Shown one piece after another: positions 48,801-52,345 of a stretch of 64,000 bases of DNA. Where the stretch lies: positions 19,205,063 to 19,269,062 of the forward strand of contig CM037472.1 in NCBI GenBank assembly GCA_021014325.1, written 5' to 3'. Each line of letters opens with the position of its first letter. The first letter of the stretch is position 1. The notes under the pieces were generated by a model. That model ran no database searches. It saw only the letters and a list, made by a program, of their open reading frames with translations, and was not told where the DNA came from. The translations under genes and the position numbers were made by a program. This DNA is from Plazaster borealis (taxonomy: Eukaryota; Echinodermata; Asteroidea; Forcipulatida; Labidiasteridae).

Positions 48801-49564
48801 ATCCAAGTCTTGTATGGTGAGGGCGTAGAATTTCATGCTATTTTTTTTTTTTATGCAGGGCCATGGGGAACGTATCAAAAACAAACAGCGCCAAGCGATT
48901 CACACGCCATTTTGGCAGAGTCTGTATTAAACAATTTCTGAAAGTAATCGTGTTCGTTTTCAAAAACACTTATGTCTCTGGTTACTCCATGGCCCTCTGA
49001 ACATTTGTAACTGAGGAAGTTAATCCAGTATGGACTAATAGGAGTGTCCAAGCAGCAAACAGATTGGTTTACTATGCACAATCTGAGTGCATGATGTTGG
49101 AGGCCAGACTGATAACTCATAAGTAATGGTAAATTTGTCGCAGCATTTACATGGCATTTTGTACTTAGTGATTTTGAGCACTATCTTGAAACAAATAGAC
49201 ACTTACTAATTTCTTTGTAGTTCACATAAAGGATGTTGACAGTACACCATGAACTTTTGATTTGAATTATCATACACTTGATGGTAAAGATAGTATTAGA
49301 GCCTAGCTTGTTTGTTTTTTGTTTGTTTTGTAAACTTTTTTGTCTGTGCCTCAAGTTTGTAGGTTTCTGCTGGGGTTGTTAGTATCAATATACTCAAGGT
49401 TTTTTTAACCAGTGGAGTATTAACCTCATATGTCAACATTATAGTACATTTAAAGGTGTTCGTCTTATTCTCAATGAATTTTTTCTTCTCACACAGTTTT
49501 GTTCAAACCGGAGAAGGATGGCGATATTCCATTGCCGTTGCCCATGGAGATGCAGGTCAGGTAA
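704..49564 (+). CDS. FEZ1: FEZ/UNC-76 family gene, C-terminal six exons (5' end outside window)
   Basis: Spliced gene: join of 704-856, 10574-10697, 34906-35150, 38189-38264, 47021-47086 and 49497-49564 (732 nt, 243 residues plus stop). Every junction is AG/GT and phases match (0, 0, 1, 0, 1, 1), so one open frame runs through all six exons. The family is recognised from the coiled-coil exon (LNELLEDLEATVKDYSEAL, then LALREDLYFEKETKN) and the C-terminal blocks YLTTRIPYHKGSGPP and LRAINDDSKDVPDLLTNYIL. FEZ proteins are cytosolic adaptors that bind kinesin-1 and carry vesicle cargo along axons; UNC-76 is the nematode orthologue. Vertebrate members are roughly 390 residues, so about 150 N-terminal residues should lie left of base 1. 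Whether this is the single invertebrate gene or a duplicate cannot be told here. Confidence 0.93.
1043..1172. mobile_element. MITE-like element with TIRs
   Basis: The ends are imperfect inverted repeats of about 35 bp: GTACAAGTCTCGCGCCTATT at the left, with its near-complement closing at 1172 (GCGGGAGACTTGCAC). The interior is short and non-coding. Immediately left (937-985) the phrase AGGACAAGATAACRACTTGT is duplicated in tandem. Confidence 0.6.
1195..1545 (+). repeat. Dispersed copy of the 613-bp array repeat
   Basis: This diverged single copy matches the core of the 613-bp unit found at 3074-4905. Shared blocks include CCAGACTCAAAGTCAACATT, ACACAGCGAGGTATT and the ending CATCGGGCCTGCGTCC. 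A second single copy in the opposite orientation is at about 27995-28335. It is probably an old interspersed element and the source of the local satellite. Confidence 0.6.
1847..1870. repeat. 24-bp perfect palindrome
   Basis: The sequence is a perfect inverted repeat centred on CCATGG, with half-site TTTTGCCAACCA. Flanking bases continue as an imperfect inverted repeat (GACCGCAG to the left, CTTGCGGC to the right), so a longer hairpin of roughly 80-90 nt is possible. No function is evident. Confidence 0.65.
3074..5450 (+). repeat. Two-level tandem array: 613-bp units and 98-bp units
   Basis: Landmarks at 3475, 4088 and 4701 recur at exactly 613 bp and are almost identical, so the 613-bp duplications are recent. 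Each 613-bp unit carries two copies of a 98-bp motif beginning TTCTTGAGTTTTG (for example 3586 and 3684). From 4812 onward only the 98-bp motif continues, at about 4910, 5007, 5105, 5203 and 5301, and then decays through 5397-5450. The short identical 71-residue frames at 3475, 4088 and 4701 are a consequence of the repeat and are not genes. Confidence 0.93.
5960..6010 (+). repeat. Possible LINE 3' end
   Basis: AT-rich sequence ending in TTAATAAATTGAATTGGAAT resembles the terminal (ATTGA)n tail common at LINE 3' ends. The upstream 250 bp have no convincing reverse-transcriptase frame. Low confidence. Confidence 0.3.
6110..6425 (+). repeat. Degenerate tandem repeat rich in CATTG / ACATGTACTG
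   Basis: Phrases such as ACTATTGACTGAGAAAT (6119, 6181), AACATGTACTG and GCGTACTGG recur irregularly at roughly 60-bp spacing. This low-complexity block explains the open frame on the minus strand at 6064-6471, so no gene is called. Confidence 0.5.
7545..7757 (+). other. Short basic open frame inside the DNA element
   Basis: A 70-codon frame with a basic stretch (RRLTKRQRRATTLNQARIFK) preceded by a TTGTGTTGTAG acceptor-like sequence. It is GC-richer than its surroundings (about 50 percent), unlike the AT-rich rest of the element. It could be a captured host exon fragment or a transposase remnant. No family was recognised. Confidence 0.3.
7781..8571 (+). repeat. Direct repeat pair within the element
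   Basis: A block of about 70 bp at 7781-7852 (GGCCAATTCA ... CTAATTAGTTATCTAGC ... ACAAAAGCGG) is repeated in the same orientation at about 8500-8571. The copies are roughly 715 bp apart and the DNA between them is extremely AT-rich. This suggests an internal duplication or nested insertion within the 7167-8839 element. Confidence 0.65.
10126..10265. mobile_element. Palindromic MITE (TTTCACGAAACTTTA ends)
   Basis: The left end, GATTTCACGAAACTTTATGC, is mirrored at the right by GCGTAAAGTTTCGTGAAATC. The two arms cover most of the 140 bp. It abuts a copy of the MITE-1 family at 10268. Confidence 0.65.
10268..10431 (+). mobile_element. MITE-1 family copy (CCCAATTTCATAGAG...)
   Basis: One of seven copies in the window of an element that begins GGGCCCAATTTCATAGAGCT. 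It contains an internal GGCTGGTAACCTTATTCTGG block and ends in the inverted complement. This copy has lost its exact right terminal repeat. Confidence 0.7.
10574..10697 (+). CDS. FEZ1: FEZ exon (Ser/Glu-rich, ends LAQ)
   Basis: A 124-nt exon that enters in phase 0 after a strong pyrimidine tract and CAG at 10571-10573. It leaves in phase 1 at donor GTGCGA (10698). It reads from SDSSPDDQVDEDSLSNISRE to SYEESQLAQ. The Ser/Asp/Glu-rich composition suits the acidic linker before the coiled coil in FEZ proteins and offers potential casein-kinase-type sites. Its terminal G joins AA of exon 34906 to form Glu, preserving the frame. It is not diagnostic alone; confidence comes from frame continuity with flanking exons. 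Confidence 0.85.
11381..11540 (+). repeat. Dispersed repeat family D copy
   Basis: This is one of four copies of a roughly 155-bp interspersed repeat. Its marks are CTGGGATTTTTCTAAACTGT with GGGGCATTC, then GAAACGAGGTCCTCGGAATG, and a close near TGCAATCTGGGGGCATT. The others are at 22831-22985, 27399-27558 and 29605-29757 in the opposite orientation. Confidence 0.65.
11719..11746. repeat. Perfect 13-bp stem hairpin
   Basis: CCAAAACTCACCT and its exact complement are separated by only two bases. It is a compact cruciform or hairpin-forming site within intron DNA, with no family assigned. Confidence 0.6.
13911..14105 (+). mobile_element. MITE-1 family copy
   Basis: It begins GGGCCCAATTTCATAAAGCT and ends GCTTTATGAAATTTGGCCCT, so the terminal inverted repeats are intact. 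It contains the internal GGCTGGTAACC block shared with the copies at 10268 and 24413. Confidence 0.8.
14297..14665 (+). mobile_element. 5'-truncated LINE 3' end (relic)
   Basis: The frame ending at 14548 translates to a stretch like FIPHTCTASLLNPLPGSCFP. This resembles the F-PRT...LWNSLP...FP pattern at the C-terminus of L2/CR1/Jockey-type reverse-transcriptase proteins. It is followed by a short 3' region (CTTACCAAGAGTGGCTTTTAG ...) ending near GAATGAAATCAATCTAATC. The usual Trp-Asn before SLP is altered, consistent with a dead copy. Only the last 80 or so residues remain. Confidence 0.55.
15590..17150 (+). mobile_element. tRNA-derived SINE-A, interrupted by a DNA element
   Basis: It begins ATCGTTGCGGTACCCGCTG and continues with an A-box-like TGGTCTAGTGGTAAG. 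A B-box GGGTTTGAATCCCACC follows, then the family tail CTCGGGAAAGTACTGAGTAT. The tail is cut at 15762 by the element 15763-17120 and resumes at 17121 with TAATACACATCGATGTAAGG. The tRNA-like part is not a functional gene: it is embedded in the longer SINE and has no clean acceptor stem. Confidence 0.8.
15763..17120. mobile_element. 1.36-kb non-autonomous TIR transposon flanked by TA
   Basis: The left end is CCGTAATTTTCGGATTATAA and the right end is its near-complement (TTATAATCCCAAAAAATTACGG). The dinucleotide TA stands on both sides (15761-15762, 17121-17122). Subterminal ATAAGCCGCCCGGC motifs recur at both ends (15780, 15846, 17034). The interior includes a GC-rich inverted repeat at about 15870-15985 and no frame long enough for a transposase. 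The intact SINE-A copies at 19.5-19.9 kb show the empty site. Confidence 0.85.
17448..17550 (+). mobile_element. Fragment of the GACCCCTTGCAT MITE family
   Basis: It starts GTAGACCCCTTGCATAACGC and includes CGCACAGAAAACAGC and the CCAATGATCTGCCTCC block shared, in the complementary orientation, with 29835-29978. It is half of the palindromic element. Confidence 0.6.
18611..19148 (-). mobile_element. tRNA-derived SINE-B with (TAA)n tail, carrying a nested MITE
   Basis: On the minus strand it starts with a tRNA-like head near 19140 (CGTGGCCGAGCGGATAAGAG, then a GGGTTTGAATCCC B-box). It ends in a (TAA)n tail, read as TTATTATTATT at 18611. A 5-bp target duplication CTTTA flanks it (18606-18610, 19149-19153). 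Its 162-bp internal insertion (18785-18946) is a separate palindromic MITE. The long-variable-arm, Leu/Ser-like look of the head is an impression only. Confidence 0.82.
18785..18946. mobile_element. MITE-3, near-perfect palindrome (TCGATTTCACAAAACTC)
   Basis: The ends GGGGTCGATTTCACAAAACT are matched by their complement at the right. CTAGTCCTAGGCAATGCTAAG and other blocks mirror across a centre near 18866, so the whole element can fold back on itself. It interrupts SINE-B. A second copy lies at 46568-46707. Confidence 0.88.
19478..19709 (-). mobile_element. SINE-A copy, minus strand, flanked by 32-bp direct repeats
   Basis: Read on the minus strand it runs ATCGTTGCGGTACCCGCTG, A-box TAGTCTAGTTGGTAAG, B-box GGTTCGAATCCC, then the family tail. 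The same 32 bp (starting TATAATAGATGTTAAATTTG) stands at 19446-19477 and 19710-19741. This is unusually long for a SINE target duplication. Confidence 0.82.
19742..19935 (+). mobile_element. SINE-A copy, plus strand, head-to-head with the previous
   Basis: It begins GCTACCGGGCAATCTCGG, carries the A-box TAGTCTAGTTGGTAAG and the B-box GGTTCGAATCCC, and ends ACACATCGGTGTATGGGC followed by an A-rich tail. It lacks the first 20 or so bases of the 15590 copy. With its neighbour it forms an inverted pair with arms of about 190 bp. Confidence 0.8.
20148..20226 (+). repeat. Two-copy 44-bp tandem repeat
   Basis: AAAATCTGGAAGAGTAAATA followed by TTGTTGT occurs twice, starting about 20148 and 20191. 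A T/G-rich low-complexity tract with a poly-G run follows at 20260-20350. Confidence 0.6.
20737..21010 (+). mobile_element. MITE-2 family copy, left end missing
   Basis: It starts inside the family at ACTGCGGTTATGGAAAAAGA and ends with the terminal CCAATTACCAAACGTTTAC and AATCCCTTTAA. The full-length relatives are at 26039-26405, 42948-43266 and 45659-46025. Confidence 0.75.
22831..22985 (-). repeat. Dispersed repeat family D copy
   Basis: Opposite orientation to the 11381 copy: TCCAGATTGCTCAGTAGAG at the left and CCAGAATGCCCCACAGCTTT with AAAAAACATCC at the right. Confidence 0.6.
23920..23965 (+). repeat. (CAA)n microsatellite
   Basis: An imperfect run of CAACAA units that gives the Val-rich minus-strand frame nearby. 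No gene is implied. Confidence 0.8.
24413..24604 (+). mobile_element. MITE-1 family copy, full length
   Basis: It has intact terminal inverted repeats: GGGCCCAATTTCATAGAGCT at the left and AGCGGCTCTATGAAATTGGG with CCC at the right. The interior carries TGGCTGGTAACCTTATTATGG. Confidence 0.88.
25255..25263 (+). CDS. FEZ1: Candidate 9-nt FEZ microexon (Gly-Ser-Pro)
   Basis: Nine bases, GATCACCAG, lie between a strong acceptor (CTGTCTGCTGCTAACAG after a long T-rich tract) and a GTACAA donor. Both surrounding FEZ exons meet in phase 1, so including this segment keeps frame and inserts Gly-Ser-Pro between LAQ and ELKCMS. The acceptor is crowded with TGC triplets just upstream of AG, which is the feature known for SRRM4-class neural microexons. 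The donor is weak and a 9-nt match with good flanks can arise by chance in 24 kb, so this is a hypothesis. Confidence 0.35.
25868..26429 (+). mobile_element. MITE-1 copy with MITE-2 nested inside
   Basis: The left portion (GGGCCAATTTCTTAGTGTGC to ATTTTCTGCTTG) and the short right portion (AAGCTCTATGAAACAGGGC, from about 26406) together make one MITE-1 element. They are split by the MITE-2 at 26039-26405. Confidence 0.8.
26039..26405 (+). mobile_element. MITE-2 family copy (GTATACGTTTGGTAATGACTC)
   Basis: The left end, TCTGTATACGTTTGGTAATG, is matched by the right end CCAATTACCAAGCATACAC, with AATCCCTTTAA last. The internal landmarks GCGGTTATGGAAAAAGATAT and TCCTGCGTGGACATAACCGC are a second inverted pair. 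It is nested in a MITE-1 copy. Confidence 0.85.
27218..27310 (+). repeat. 21-bp tandem repeat (CAAATTGCGTGCCAATACGCG)
   Basis: About four units of ATACGCGCAAATTGCGTGCCA with small changes, followed by an A/T-rich tract. It is responsible for the repetitive short frames on both strands at 27111-27519. Confidence 0.85.
27399..27558 (-). repeat. Dispersed repeat family D copy
   Basis: It contains GAATGCTCCAAATTGCACAG, CATTCCGAGGACCTTGTTTC and AATGCTCCACAGTTTTGAAA, in the order expected for the complement of the 11381 copy. Confidence 0.7.
27995..28335 (-). repeat. Dispersed copy of the 613-bp array repeat, minus strand
   Basis: The complement matches the array unit: the blocks AACACTGGACCTCAGGCCTGAGG, GACCGGACAAG and GAGCTACAAGCCCTGCAG correspond to those around 3540 and 3815. 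It is considerably diverged. Confidence 0.55.
28430..28895 (+). repeat. Degenerate threefold repeat of about 130-180 bp
   Basis: The series GTCTGCTCAGCTATTTTATA, AAATAAAGAGGGAAACCAGT, TTTTTATCAATGACACTTTA and CTGGTTA recurs three times with drift, with starts near 28440, 28630 and 28755. Confidence 0.55.
28903..29160 (+). mobile_element. MITE-4 copy (AGCTGTGTATTGAGAGAGTTG)
   Basis: Its terminal inverted repeats are AGCTGTGTATTGAGAGAGTT and the complement ending CTATCTCAATACACAGCT. The interior has a CTAGTCTGGCACCCTGTG-type short tandem. A second copy in the opposite orientation is at 29317-29523. Confidence 0.8.
29317..29523 (-). mobile_element. MITE-4 copy, opposite orientation
   Basis: It shares, on the complementary strand, the ends AGAGCTATGTATTAAGAGAG and CTTTCTCAATACACAACTCT, the CCAAATGTAGCACAAC block and the GTCTGGCACCCTGTG tandem with the 28903 copy. 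Confidence 0.8.
29605..29757 (-). repeat. Dispersed repeat family D copy
   Basis: It contains AACGCTCCAGATGGCACTTA, GAGAGGACCGCGTTTCACTC and GTGCTTCAGCCAAACTTGC, matching the complement of the 11381 copy. Confidence 0.65.
29835..29978 (+). mobile_element. MITE-5 copy (TATAGACCCCTTGCAT)
   Basis: The left end TATAGACCCCTTGCAT is mirrored by ATGCAAGGGGGTCTAT. The interior includes GGAGGCAGATCATTGGACAA. Confidence 0.8.
29986..30139 (+). mobile_element. MITE-5 copy, adjacent second insertion
   Basis: It has the same termini (TATAGACCCCTTACACAACG and GTGCAAGGGGTCTATA) eight bases after the first copy. The interior is different (ATTTTGGGAGTCAACTC), so it is a separate subfamily member rather than a tandem duplication. 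Confidence 0.78.
30328..30491 (+). repeat. Dispersed repeat family E copy
   Basis: GAATTTCATCTTGGAGAGGG, CATTTTGCAAAGGGCACTTC, GGGCAACAGAGGCC and TGTGTAATTCCAGGCCTG are shared with 41589-41741 and, on the complementary strand, 60708-60861. Confidence 0.75.
32700..34010 (+). repeat. 135-bp tandem array, interrupted by a large palindrome
   Basis: ATGGGGTGGCTAAGAACCAA occurs at 32711, 32846 and 33936. The first spacing is 135 bp; the second is 135 bp once the 951-bp element and its 4-bp duplication are subtracted. A shortened fourth unit ends near 34010. The copies are nearly identical. Confidence 0.93.
32902..33852. mobile_element. 951-bp palindromic transposon with CAAT target duplication
   Basis: The ends are GGGTCATTCCATGTCAATTC and its near-complement closing CACGGAATGACCC. 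The two halves continue as complements (for example TTGTCCTTGCTAGCCAATGT against its inverse at about 33340 and 33500) to a centre near 33420, which is itself rich in ACATGTAC words. CAAT stands at both sides (32898-32901, 33853-33856), and the first array unit at 32759 shows the uninterrupted sequence. There is no coding capacity. It is a long-arm foldback element or two joined copies. Confidence 0.93.
34290..34385 (+). repeat. LINE-type 3' tail with (ATT)n
   Basis: ACTGCGCCTTGAACACCCAG followed by GGATATGTGCGCATTACAAG and TTATTATTATT has the form of the 3' ends of CR1/L2-type elements with a short tandem tail. No coding part remains. Confidence 0.5.
34558..34655 (-). repeat. Interspersed repeat 3' end (CGCCCAATTCCCGAAGGCC)
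   Basis: ATAACGCCCAATTCCCGAAG next to an (AAT)n-like tract looks like the complement of a retroelement tail (GTAAATCGCTCAGAGGCCTT). This is low-resolution recognition from pattern only. Confidence 0.4.
34906..35150 (+). CDS. FEZ1: FEZ exon encoding the conserved coiled coil
   Basis: A 245-nt exon, entering in phase 1 after the acceptor CTCTATCTCCTTTCAG and leaving in phase 0 at GTAAGACTC. It reads ELKCMSLSELNELLEDLEAT, then VKDYSEALVTELALREDLYF, EKETKNQFISALVAVQNK and a basic tail with KKQPQTANKKKGKN. This is the most diagnostic FEZ/UNC-76 segment. It carries the heptad-patterned helix followed by ELALR-DL-FEKE-KN-FI-AL--VQNK, the region through which family members dimerise and contact kinesin and other partners. 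A poly-G run of about 23 bases begins only 47 bases after the donor. Confidence 0.95.
35637..35878. mobile_element. MITE-1 copy, near-perfect hairpin
   Basis: The two 97-bp arms differ at only two or three positions. The left arm begins GGGCCCAATTTCATAGAGCT and the right ends with its exact complement. Arm identity is far higher than in the other MITE-1 copies, implying recent insertion or gene conversion between arms. The transcript of this intron would contain a stable stem of about 95 bp. Confidence 0.92.
36307..36469. mobile_element. MITE-like element (AAGTATGAACC ends)
   Basis: The left end (GGTTAAACCTTCCTCATACTT) and right end (AAAAGTATGAACCAGGGTTT) are loosely inverted, with GCGAAGCAAAATTTTG facing AAAAAATGGCTTCGC further in. 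Related in style to 37986-38113 and 52170-52345. Confidence 0.5.
37986..38113. mobile_element. MITE-like element (GCGAATGCGAAGCGAAT)
   Basis: GTTGATACTTCACGCCAAAG with GCGAAGCGAATTTTG on the left faces AAAATTCGCTTCGC and GAGTTGAGTATTAACTGGGC on the right. It is an imperfect fold-back of about 128 bp located 75 bp upstream of a FEZ acceptor. Confidence 0.55.
38189..38264 (+). CDS. FEZ1: FEZ exon, conserved YLTT-IPY block
   Basis: A 76-nt exon, entering in phase 0 after TTACCCGTTTCAG and leaving in phase 1 at the consensus donor GTAAGT. It encodes YLTTRIPYHKGSGPPDINML then QKVTK, matching the YL-T-IPY block and the PP-----L--L-KIL segment near the C-terminus of FEZ1/FEZ2. No extra residues separate it from the Lys-rich tail of the previous exon, so the linker here may be shorter than in vertebrates. 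Confidence 0.94.
38987..39480 (+). repeat. 106-bp tandem repeat, three units, split by an element
   Basis: TTGGGGTYGYTAGGTGKCAGC starts units at 38987 and 39093. A third unit (TTGGGGTCTTTAGGGGGC) starts at 39377, directly after the inserted element. The shared block GCGCAAGCTCAGAATTATAT marks each unit. Confidence 0.85.
39201..39374. mobile_element. TA-flanked MITE in the 106-bp array
   Basis: The inverted ends are GACCTCTATCATG at the left and CATGATAAAGGTC at the right, with TA outside both. The junction between units 1 and 2 (GCTGTTTATTGGGG) shows what the site looked like before insertion. An interior fragment (CCAGACTATTCCCCTTCCAG ...) recurs at about 36774-36850. TA duplication and size fit a Tc1/mariner-type MITE, but the superfamily is not proven. 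Confidence 0.82.
39840..40019 (+). mobile_element. MITE-1 family copy
   Basis: It starts GCCCCAAGTTCATAGAGCTG and ends GCTCTAAGAAATTGGGCCC. The interior GGCCGGTAACCATATTCTGG corresponds to the family block. Confidence 0.8.
40670..40761 (+). mobile_element. MITE-2 family fragment (right end)
   Basis: TTTTATGGTATATATCTACA through CCAATTACCAAACGTTTAC and AATCCCTTTAA; it corresponds to the last third of the full element. Confidence 0.75.
41239..41431 (+). mobile_element. MITE-1 family copy, diverged right end
   Basis: It starts AGGGCTTTGTTTCATAGAGC with an inner ACCAGCCAAACTGCC block and closes near AATAAAATTGTGCCCTGGGG. Confidence 0.65.
41589..41741 (+). repeat. Dispersed repeat family E copy
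   Basis: CCTGGATTTTCATCTTTGAG, TTTTGCAAAGGGCACTTCCA and GGGCAACAGAGGCCATGGCA align in order with the 30328 copy. Confidence 0.75.
42948..43266 (+). mobile_element. MITE-2 family copy
   Basis: It runs from AAAGGCTCTGTATACGTTTG to CTTACCAAATGCATACAATC with CCTTTAAA. It is shorter than the 26039 copy because the central GTGGACATAACCGC portion is missing. Confidence 0.8.
43546..43670. mobile_element. MITE-6 copy (GGCTGCGGCTG-type, diverged)
   Basis: GAATTGGCAGCTACAGCTAC at the left faces AGCCGCAGCCATAGCCACCA and ATTGG at the right. Same family as 44735-44836. Confidence 0.6.
44735..44836. mobile_element. MITE-6 copy
   Basis: GGCCATGTTCAAATTGGTGG with CTGCGGCTG at the left; CAGCCGCAGCTGCAGTCGAT with CAAACATGGCC at the right. 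The ends are inverted and the centre holds ACTAAGGGCATTGCTATGGG. Confidence 0.7.
45659..46025 (+). mobile_element. MITE-2 family copy, well-preserved ends
   Basis: AAAGGCACTGTACACGTTTG is mirrored by AATTACCAAACGTGTTCAGT with GCCTTT. The internal sequence differs from the 26039 copy (AAGAAGTTTTTATTCTGAAAG), suggesting a sister subfamily with the same termini. Confidence 0.85.
46568..46707. mobile_element. MITE-3 copy
   Basis: GGGGCCGATTTCACAAAGAG at the left and AAGAGTTTTGTGAAATCGAT with CCC at the right, with GACTAGTCCTATCGCTTAGC in the middle. It is the same family as 18785-18946 but with a partly deleted left arm. Confidence 0.8.
47021..47086 (+). CDS. FEZ1: FEZ exon, LLTNYILK block
   Basis: A 66-nt exon after acceptor TTGTCCCGTCTTGCAG, leaving at GTATGC. 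Two incoming bases complete Ile, then LRAINDDSKDVPDLLTNYIL and Lys, with one base left over. This matches the I---NED---VP-LLTDYILK motif immediately before the C-terminus of FEZ/UNC-76 proteins. Confidence 0.95.
47087..49496 (+). other. FEZ last intron (2.4 kb)
   Basis: It begins GTATGCGGGGGG and ends AATTTTTTCTTCTCACACAG. It contains simple G- and T-rich tracts, no recognised transposon and no alternative exon that I could see. Confidence 0.7.
49497..49564 (+). CDS. FEZ1: FEZ terminal coding exon
   Basis: The last exon: one base from the previous exon completes Val, then LFKPEKDGDIPLPMEMQVR and TAA at 49562-49564. Vertebrate FEZ proteins end a few residues after the YILK motif with a very short VLCPT-like tail. 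Here the tail is about 20 residues, with VL conserved and an acidic/Pro-rich extension. The acceptor is strong and the phase is right. An alternative, vertebrate-like last exon elsewhere cannot be excluded. Confidence 0.8.
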
Positions 49565-50490
49565 AAGGTCAGAGGTCACTGGCCAAGGTCATAATAACCC
49601 AATTCATCATCTTGCCCATTTTACTGAATAGCGCCTGCTCCTATGGTAGGAATGGAATCTTGACTGCAGTAGAGTATAGGGGTATCGTAGGCGATCAAGG
49701 GCTGATGTAGAGGCACGTTTCATTTTCTTCATCGGCAGCGAAATGGTCATCTGATTTTTTTGTTTTCCGAGTCACGCTGCGATTTATCAGCCACATATCG
49801 CAACGAGGTCATCCGTTTCACTCCGAATTATAAACAAGTCCATAGTGTATAACTGTGTAGAGATAGTGGTGTAGCATTGTGTAGTATACATTGTACTGTG
49901 TTTGTATAACACTTCCCTGTGCAGGGTTCTAGACTTAGTAACTAGATGTCGTCTATTCATATTTATAAAACTTTAACAAGAATAGCGTATTTATAAACAA
50001 GTACGCTTTCATTTACTGTTGCTCTTTTGTAAAAAATTAATATATATTAACTTGACGTTACTGGACATGTTTTGATCGTTTTTTGAATCATTGCGAGAGA
50101 TAGCGTACTCTCAATCAGTGTATTCATTTTCAGCTGAAACAAACGTCAGTAAAAGGACTGACACAAGAAAAAATTTACGTTTACTTTTTGTATTTTTAAA
50201 CCTTATGTTGACTTGAATTTTATATATGTTATGTAAATTTGTGTATTATACAAAAGAAAATTAAGAAGATGTTGAATTATTAATACGATGCCCAAAGATT
50301 TATCCTCATGAAAAAATTATATTATAAACGGATTATTGAGGGAATATTGTACACTTTGTAAGCCAATTTTTATTTTTATTTTTTATTAAGTGATTTAGTG
50401 AAGAAGAGAATGTGGACAGAAAAATAATGGAGATCCATTTTGTTTTTGTAATACCCACCGGATATTTAGGCCATTTTCAAAACGACGTCT
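49565..50490 (+). other. Presumed FEZ 3' untranslated region
   Basis: This AT-rich sequence follows the stop codon and has no recognised repeat. No canonical AATAAA is seen between 49565 and about 50490, so the cleavage site is unknown. The transcript may extend into or past the G-rich hexamer array at 50492. Confidence 0.45.
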
Positions 50491-50491
50491 T

Positions 50492-50816
50492 GGGCTCGGG
50501 CTCGGGCTCGGGATTGGGCTCGGGCTCGGGATTTGGCTCGGGCTTGGGATTGGGCTCGGGCTCGGGCTCGGGCTTGGGATTGGGCTCGGGCTTGGGATTG
50601 GGATTGGGCTCGGGCTTGGGATTGGGCTCGGGCTTGGGATTGGGATTGGGCTCGGGCTTGGGATTGGGCTCGGGCTTGGGATTGGGATTGGGCTCGGGCT
50701 TGGGATTGGGCTCGGGCTTGGGATTGGGATTGGGATCGGGCTCGGGCTTGGGATTGGGCTTGGGCTTGGGCTCGGGCTTGGGCTCGGGCTTGGGCTCGGG
50801 CTTGGGCTCTGGCTCT
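50492..50816 (+). repeat. (GGGNNN)n hexamer array with 42-bp higher-order period
   Basis: About 54 hexamers of GGGCTC, GGGCTT and GGGATT. The doublet GGGATTGGGATT recurs at about 50594, 50636, 50678 and 50720, a 42-bp (seven-hexamer) higher-order unit. Triple-G runs every six bases give strong G-quadruplex potential on the plus strand. The Gly-Ser-Leu and Ala-Arg-Trp-Asp frames across it are repeat artefacts. Confidence 0.95.
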
Positions 50817-52169
50817 GTCAGTTATTTAAGAAAGCATGTGATGTCCTCAGTCTCTTTTAAGCCATGGACCAAAACATTTCAGCCTTCAGCCTTTCATGCA
50901 TGTTTTTGTTGTTTTGAGGTTGATTTTGATTTGTTTTTGTTATTTGTTTGTTTTTGCAAGGTTTAGTTTAAGTTCTCTCACTAGACAGAAACTCAAGGTA
51001 GTGGCTCAAAACATTGAACTGATAAAACTATAAGTAGGTATCACTGGCTTACCACCAAGCATGTACCTTTGAATCTATAGTCATTTAGTTGTAAATGGGC
51101 ACCTTGGGAGGGGGGGGGCAACATTGCTGCAAAGATTAAAAAACGATATTTTTAGGATCGGTACAAAATGTGAACACCCTGTACTCTTAGGGGCTGTGCT
51201 ATGGCCCCCTGGATGAAACAACAAATCTGCCTAAGAAAACATTGAAGAGAATTCTCTTTAAAATTGCGATAGGTCAGTCAGACAGAAACAAATTATAATT
51301 TAACCTCTTTGTTTACCACAGTTTTACCTCAATTTTACCACCACCCTGTGTTTGGCCAAGATAAATTCTCTTGCTTCAGTGTGCGTATCGTCATTGCAGC
51401 GGATTGATCGAAAGCCAAAAGTCATATCTCAACGATTCCTTTTCATAACTGTTACTGCCATTCTGATGCCGTGCAATCATAATTCTAAAATTCAAAGGTC
51501 AAAATCCACATCGGATTTTCCACATCTAATTTTCCACATCCCACCGCCAACAGTGAAAAAGAAAAAAGACGAGGACAAACAATTATTGATGGCCAAGCAG
51601 CTCTGCTCTGAAATGACTGCATTAATTTTTTTCACTCGAAATACTAACCAAACTATATAATGCTTCAATTTCTTGTTAGTTCAGCCCCAAGCAGTTTGTA
51701 CACTACTTGGCGGGCGCACTGTCCCCGGAGAGAGAAACCAATTTCCAAAATAGCCTAAAACTACAACTTATTCAACTCGATAAGTGTATTATTCCTGCCA
51801 TTATACCTCATCGCTTACCCAGTAGATACACTTACCCGTGAATTTATTTGAAAGGGATTTTTTTTCTCTCCGTAGGGGCGTAATTTTCATCCATGTTTTT
51901 TTTTTCTTAAAGAGAAATCACTCTTAACATTTTAATATTCAAAGTCCATCCTGTTTATGGAGGGCAAAACTTTGGTAGATATGATACATTTTTATGTCCA
52001 CATTCTCTTTTCATGTAAGCCTTTTGCCTTATTCATGTGTGCATCATGTTGGATCAGGGGGACAAAATTTAGATTCTCAAATGCATTATTTGAAATTGTT
52101 CTTCACATTGGATTTTTTACGACAAATTTCAAGATAGCCCTATCTTTTGAGGTACAAGCTCTCTTTATA

Positions 52170-52345
52170 AAGCCCGGTTCATATTTTATGCGAATGCGAA
52201 TGCAAAGCGAATTTGACGCCACAACTCTACAATCGCAGCAAATGTTTTGCAATAGTTGAGCGCGTTTTAACTGGGGCGAATTTCTTGTTGCAAACTTGTA
52301 ACGCCAAACTCGATTCGCATTCGCATGAAGCATAAACCGTGCTTA
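52170..52345. mobile_element. MITE-like element (AAGCCCGGTTCATATTTTATG)
   Basis: The left AAGCCCGGTTCATATTTTAT with GCGAATGCGAATGC faces GATTCGCATTCGCATGAAGC and ATAAACCGTGCTT. It is an imperfect palindrome of about 175 bp, similar in its GCGAATGCGAA core to 37986-38113. Confidence 0.7.

Noticed and set aside
50412..50966. 184-residue Gly-Ser-Leu repeat protein, and the overlapping Ala-Arg-Trp-Asp frame
   Set aside because: Both are translations of the GGGNNN hexamer array, which has no stops in several frames; no splice or start support.
51352..51660. 102-residue frame with KKKKDEDKQLLMAKQ as an exon
   Set aside because: Part of it looks locally coding-like, but there is no partner exon, phase constraint or family match.
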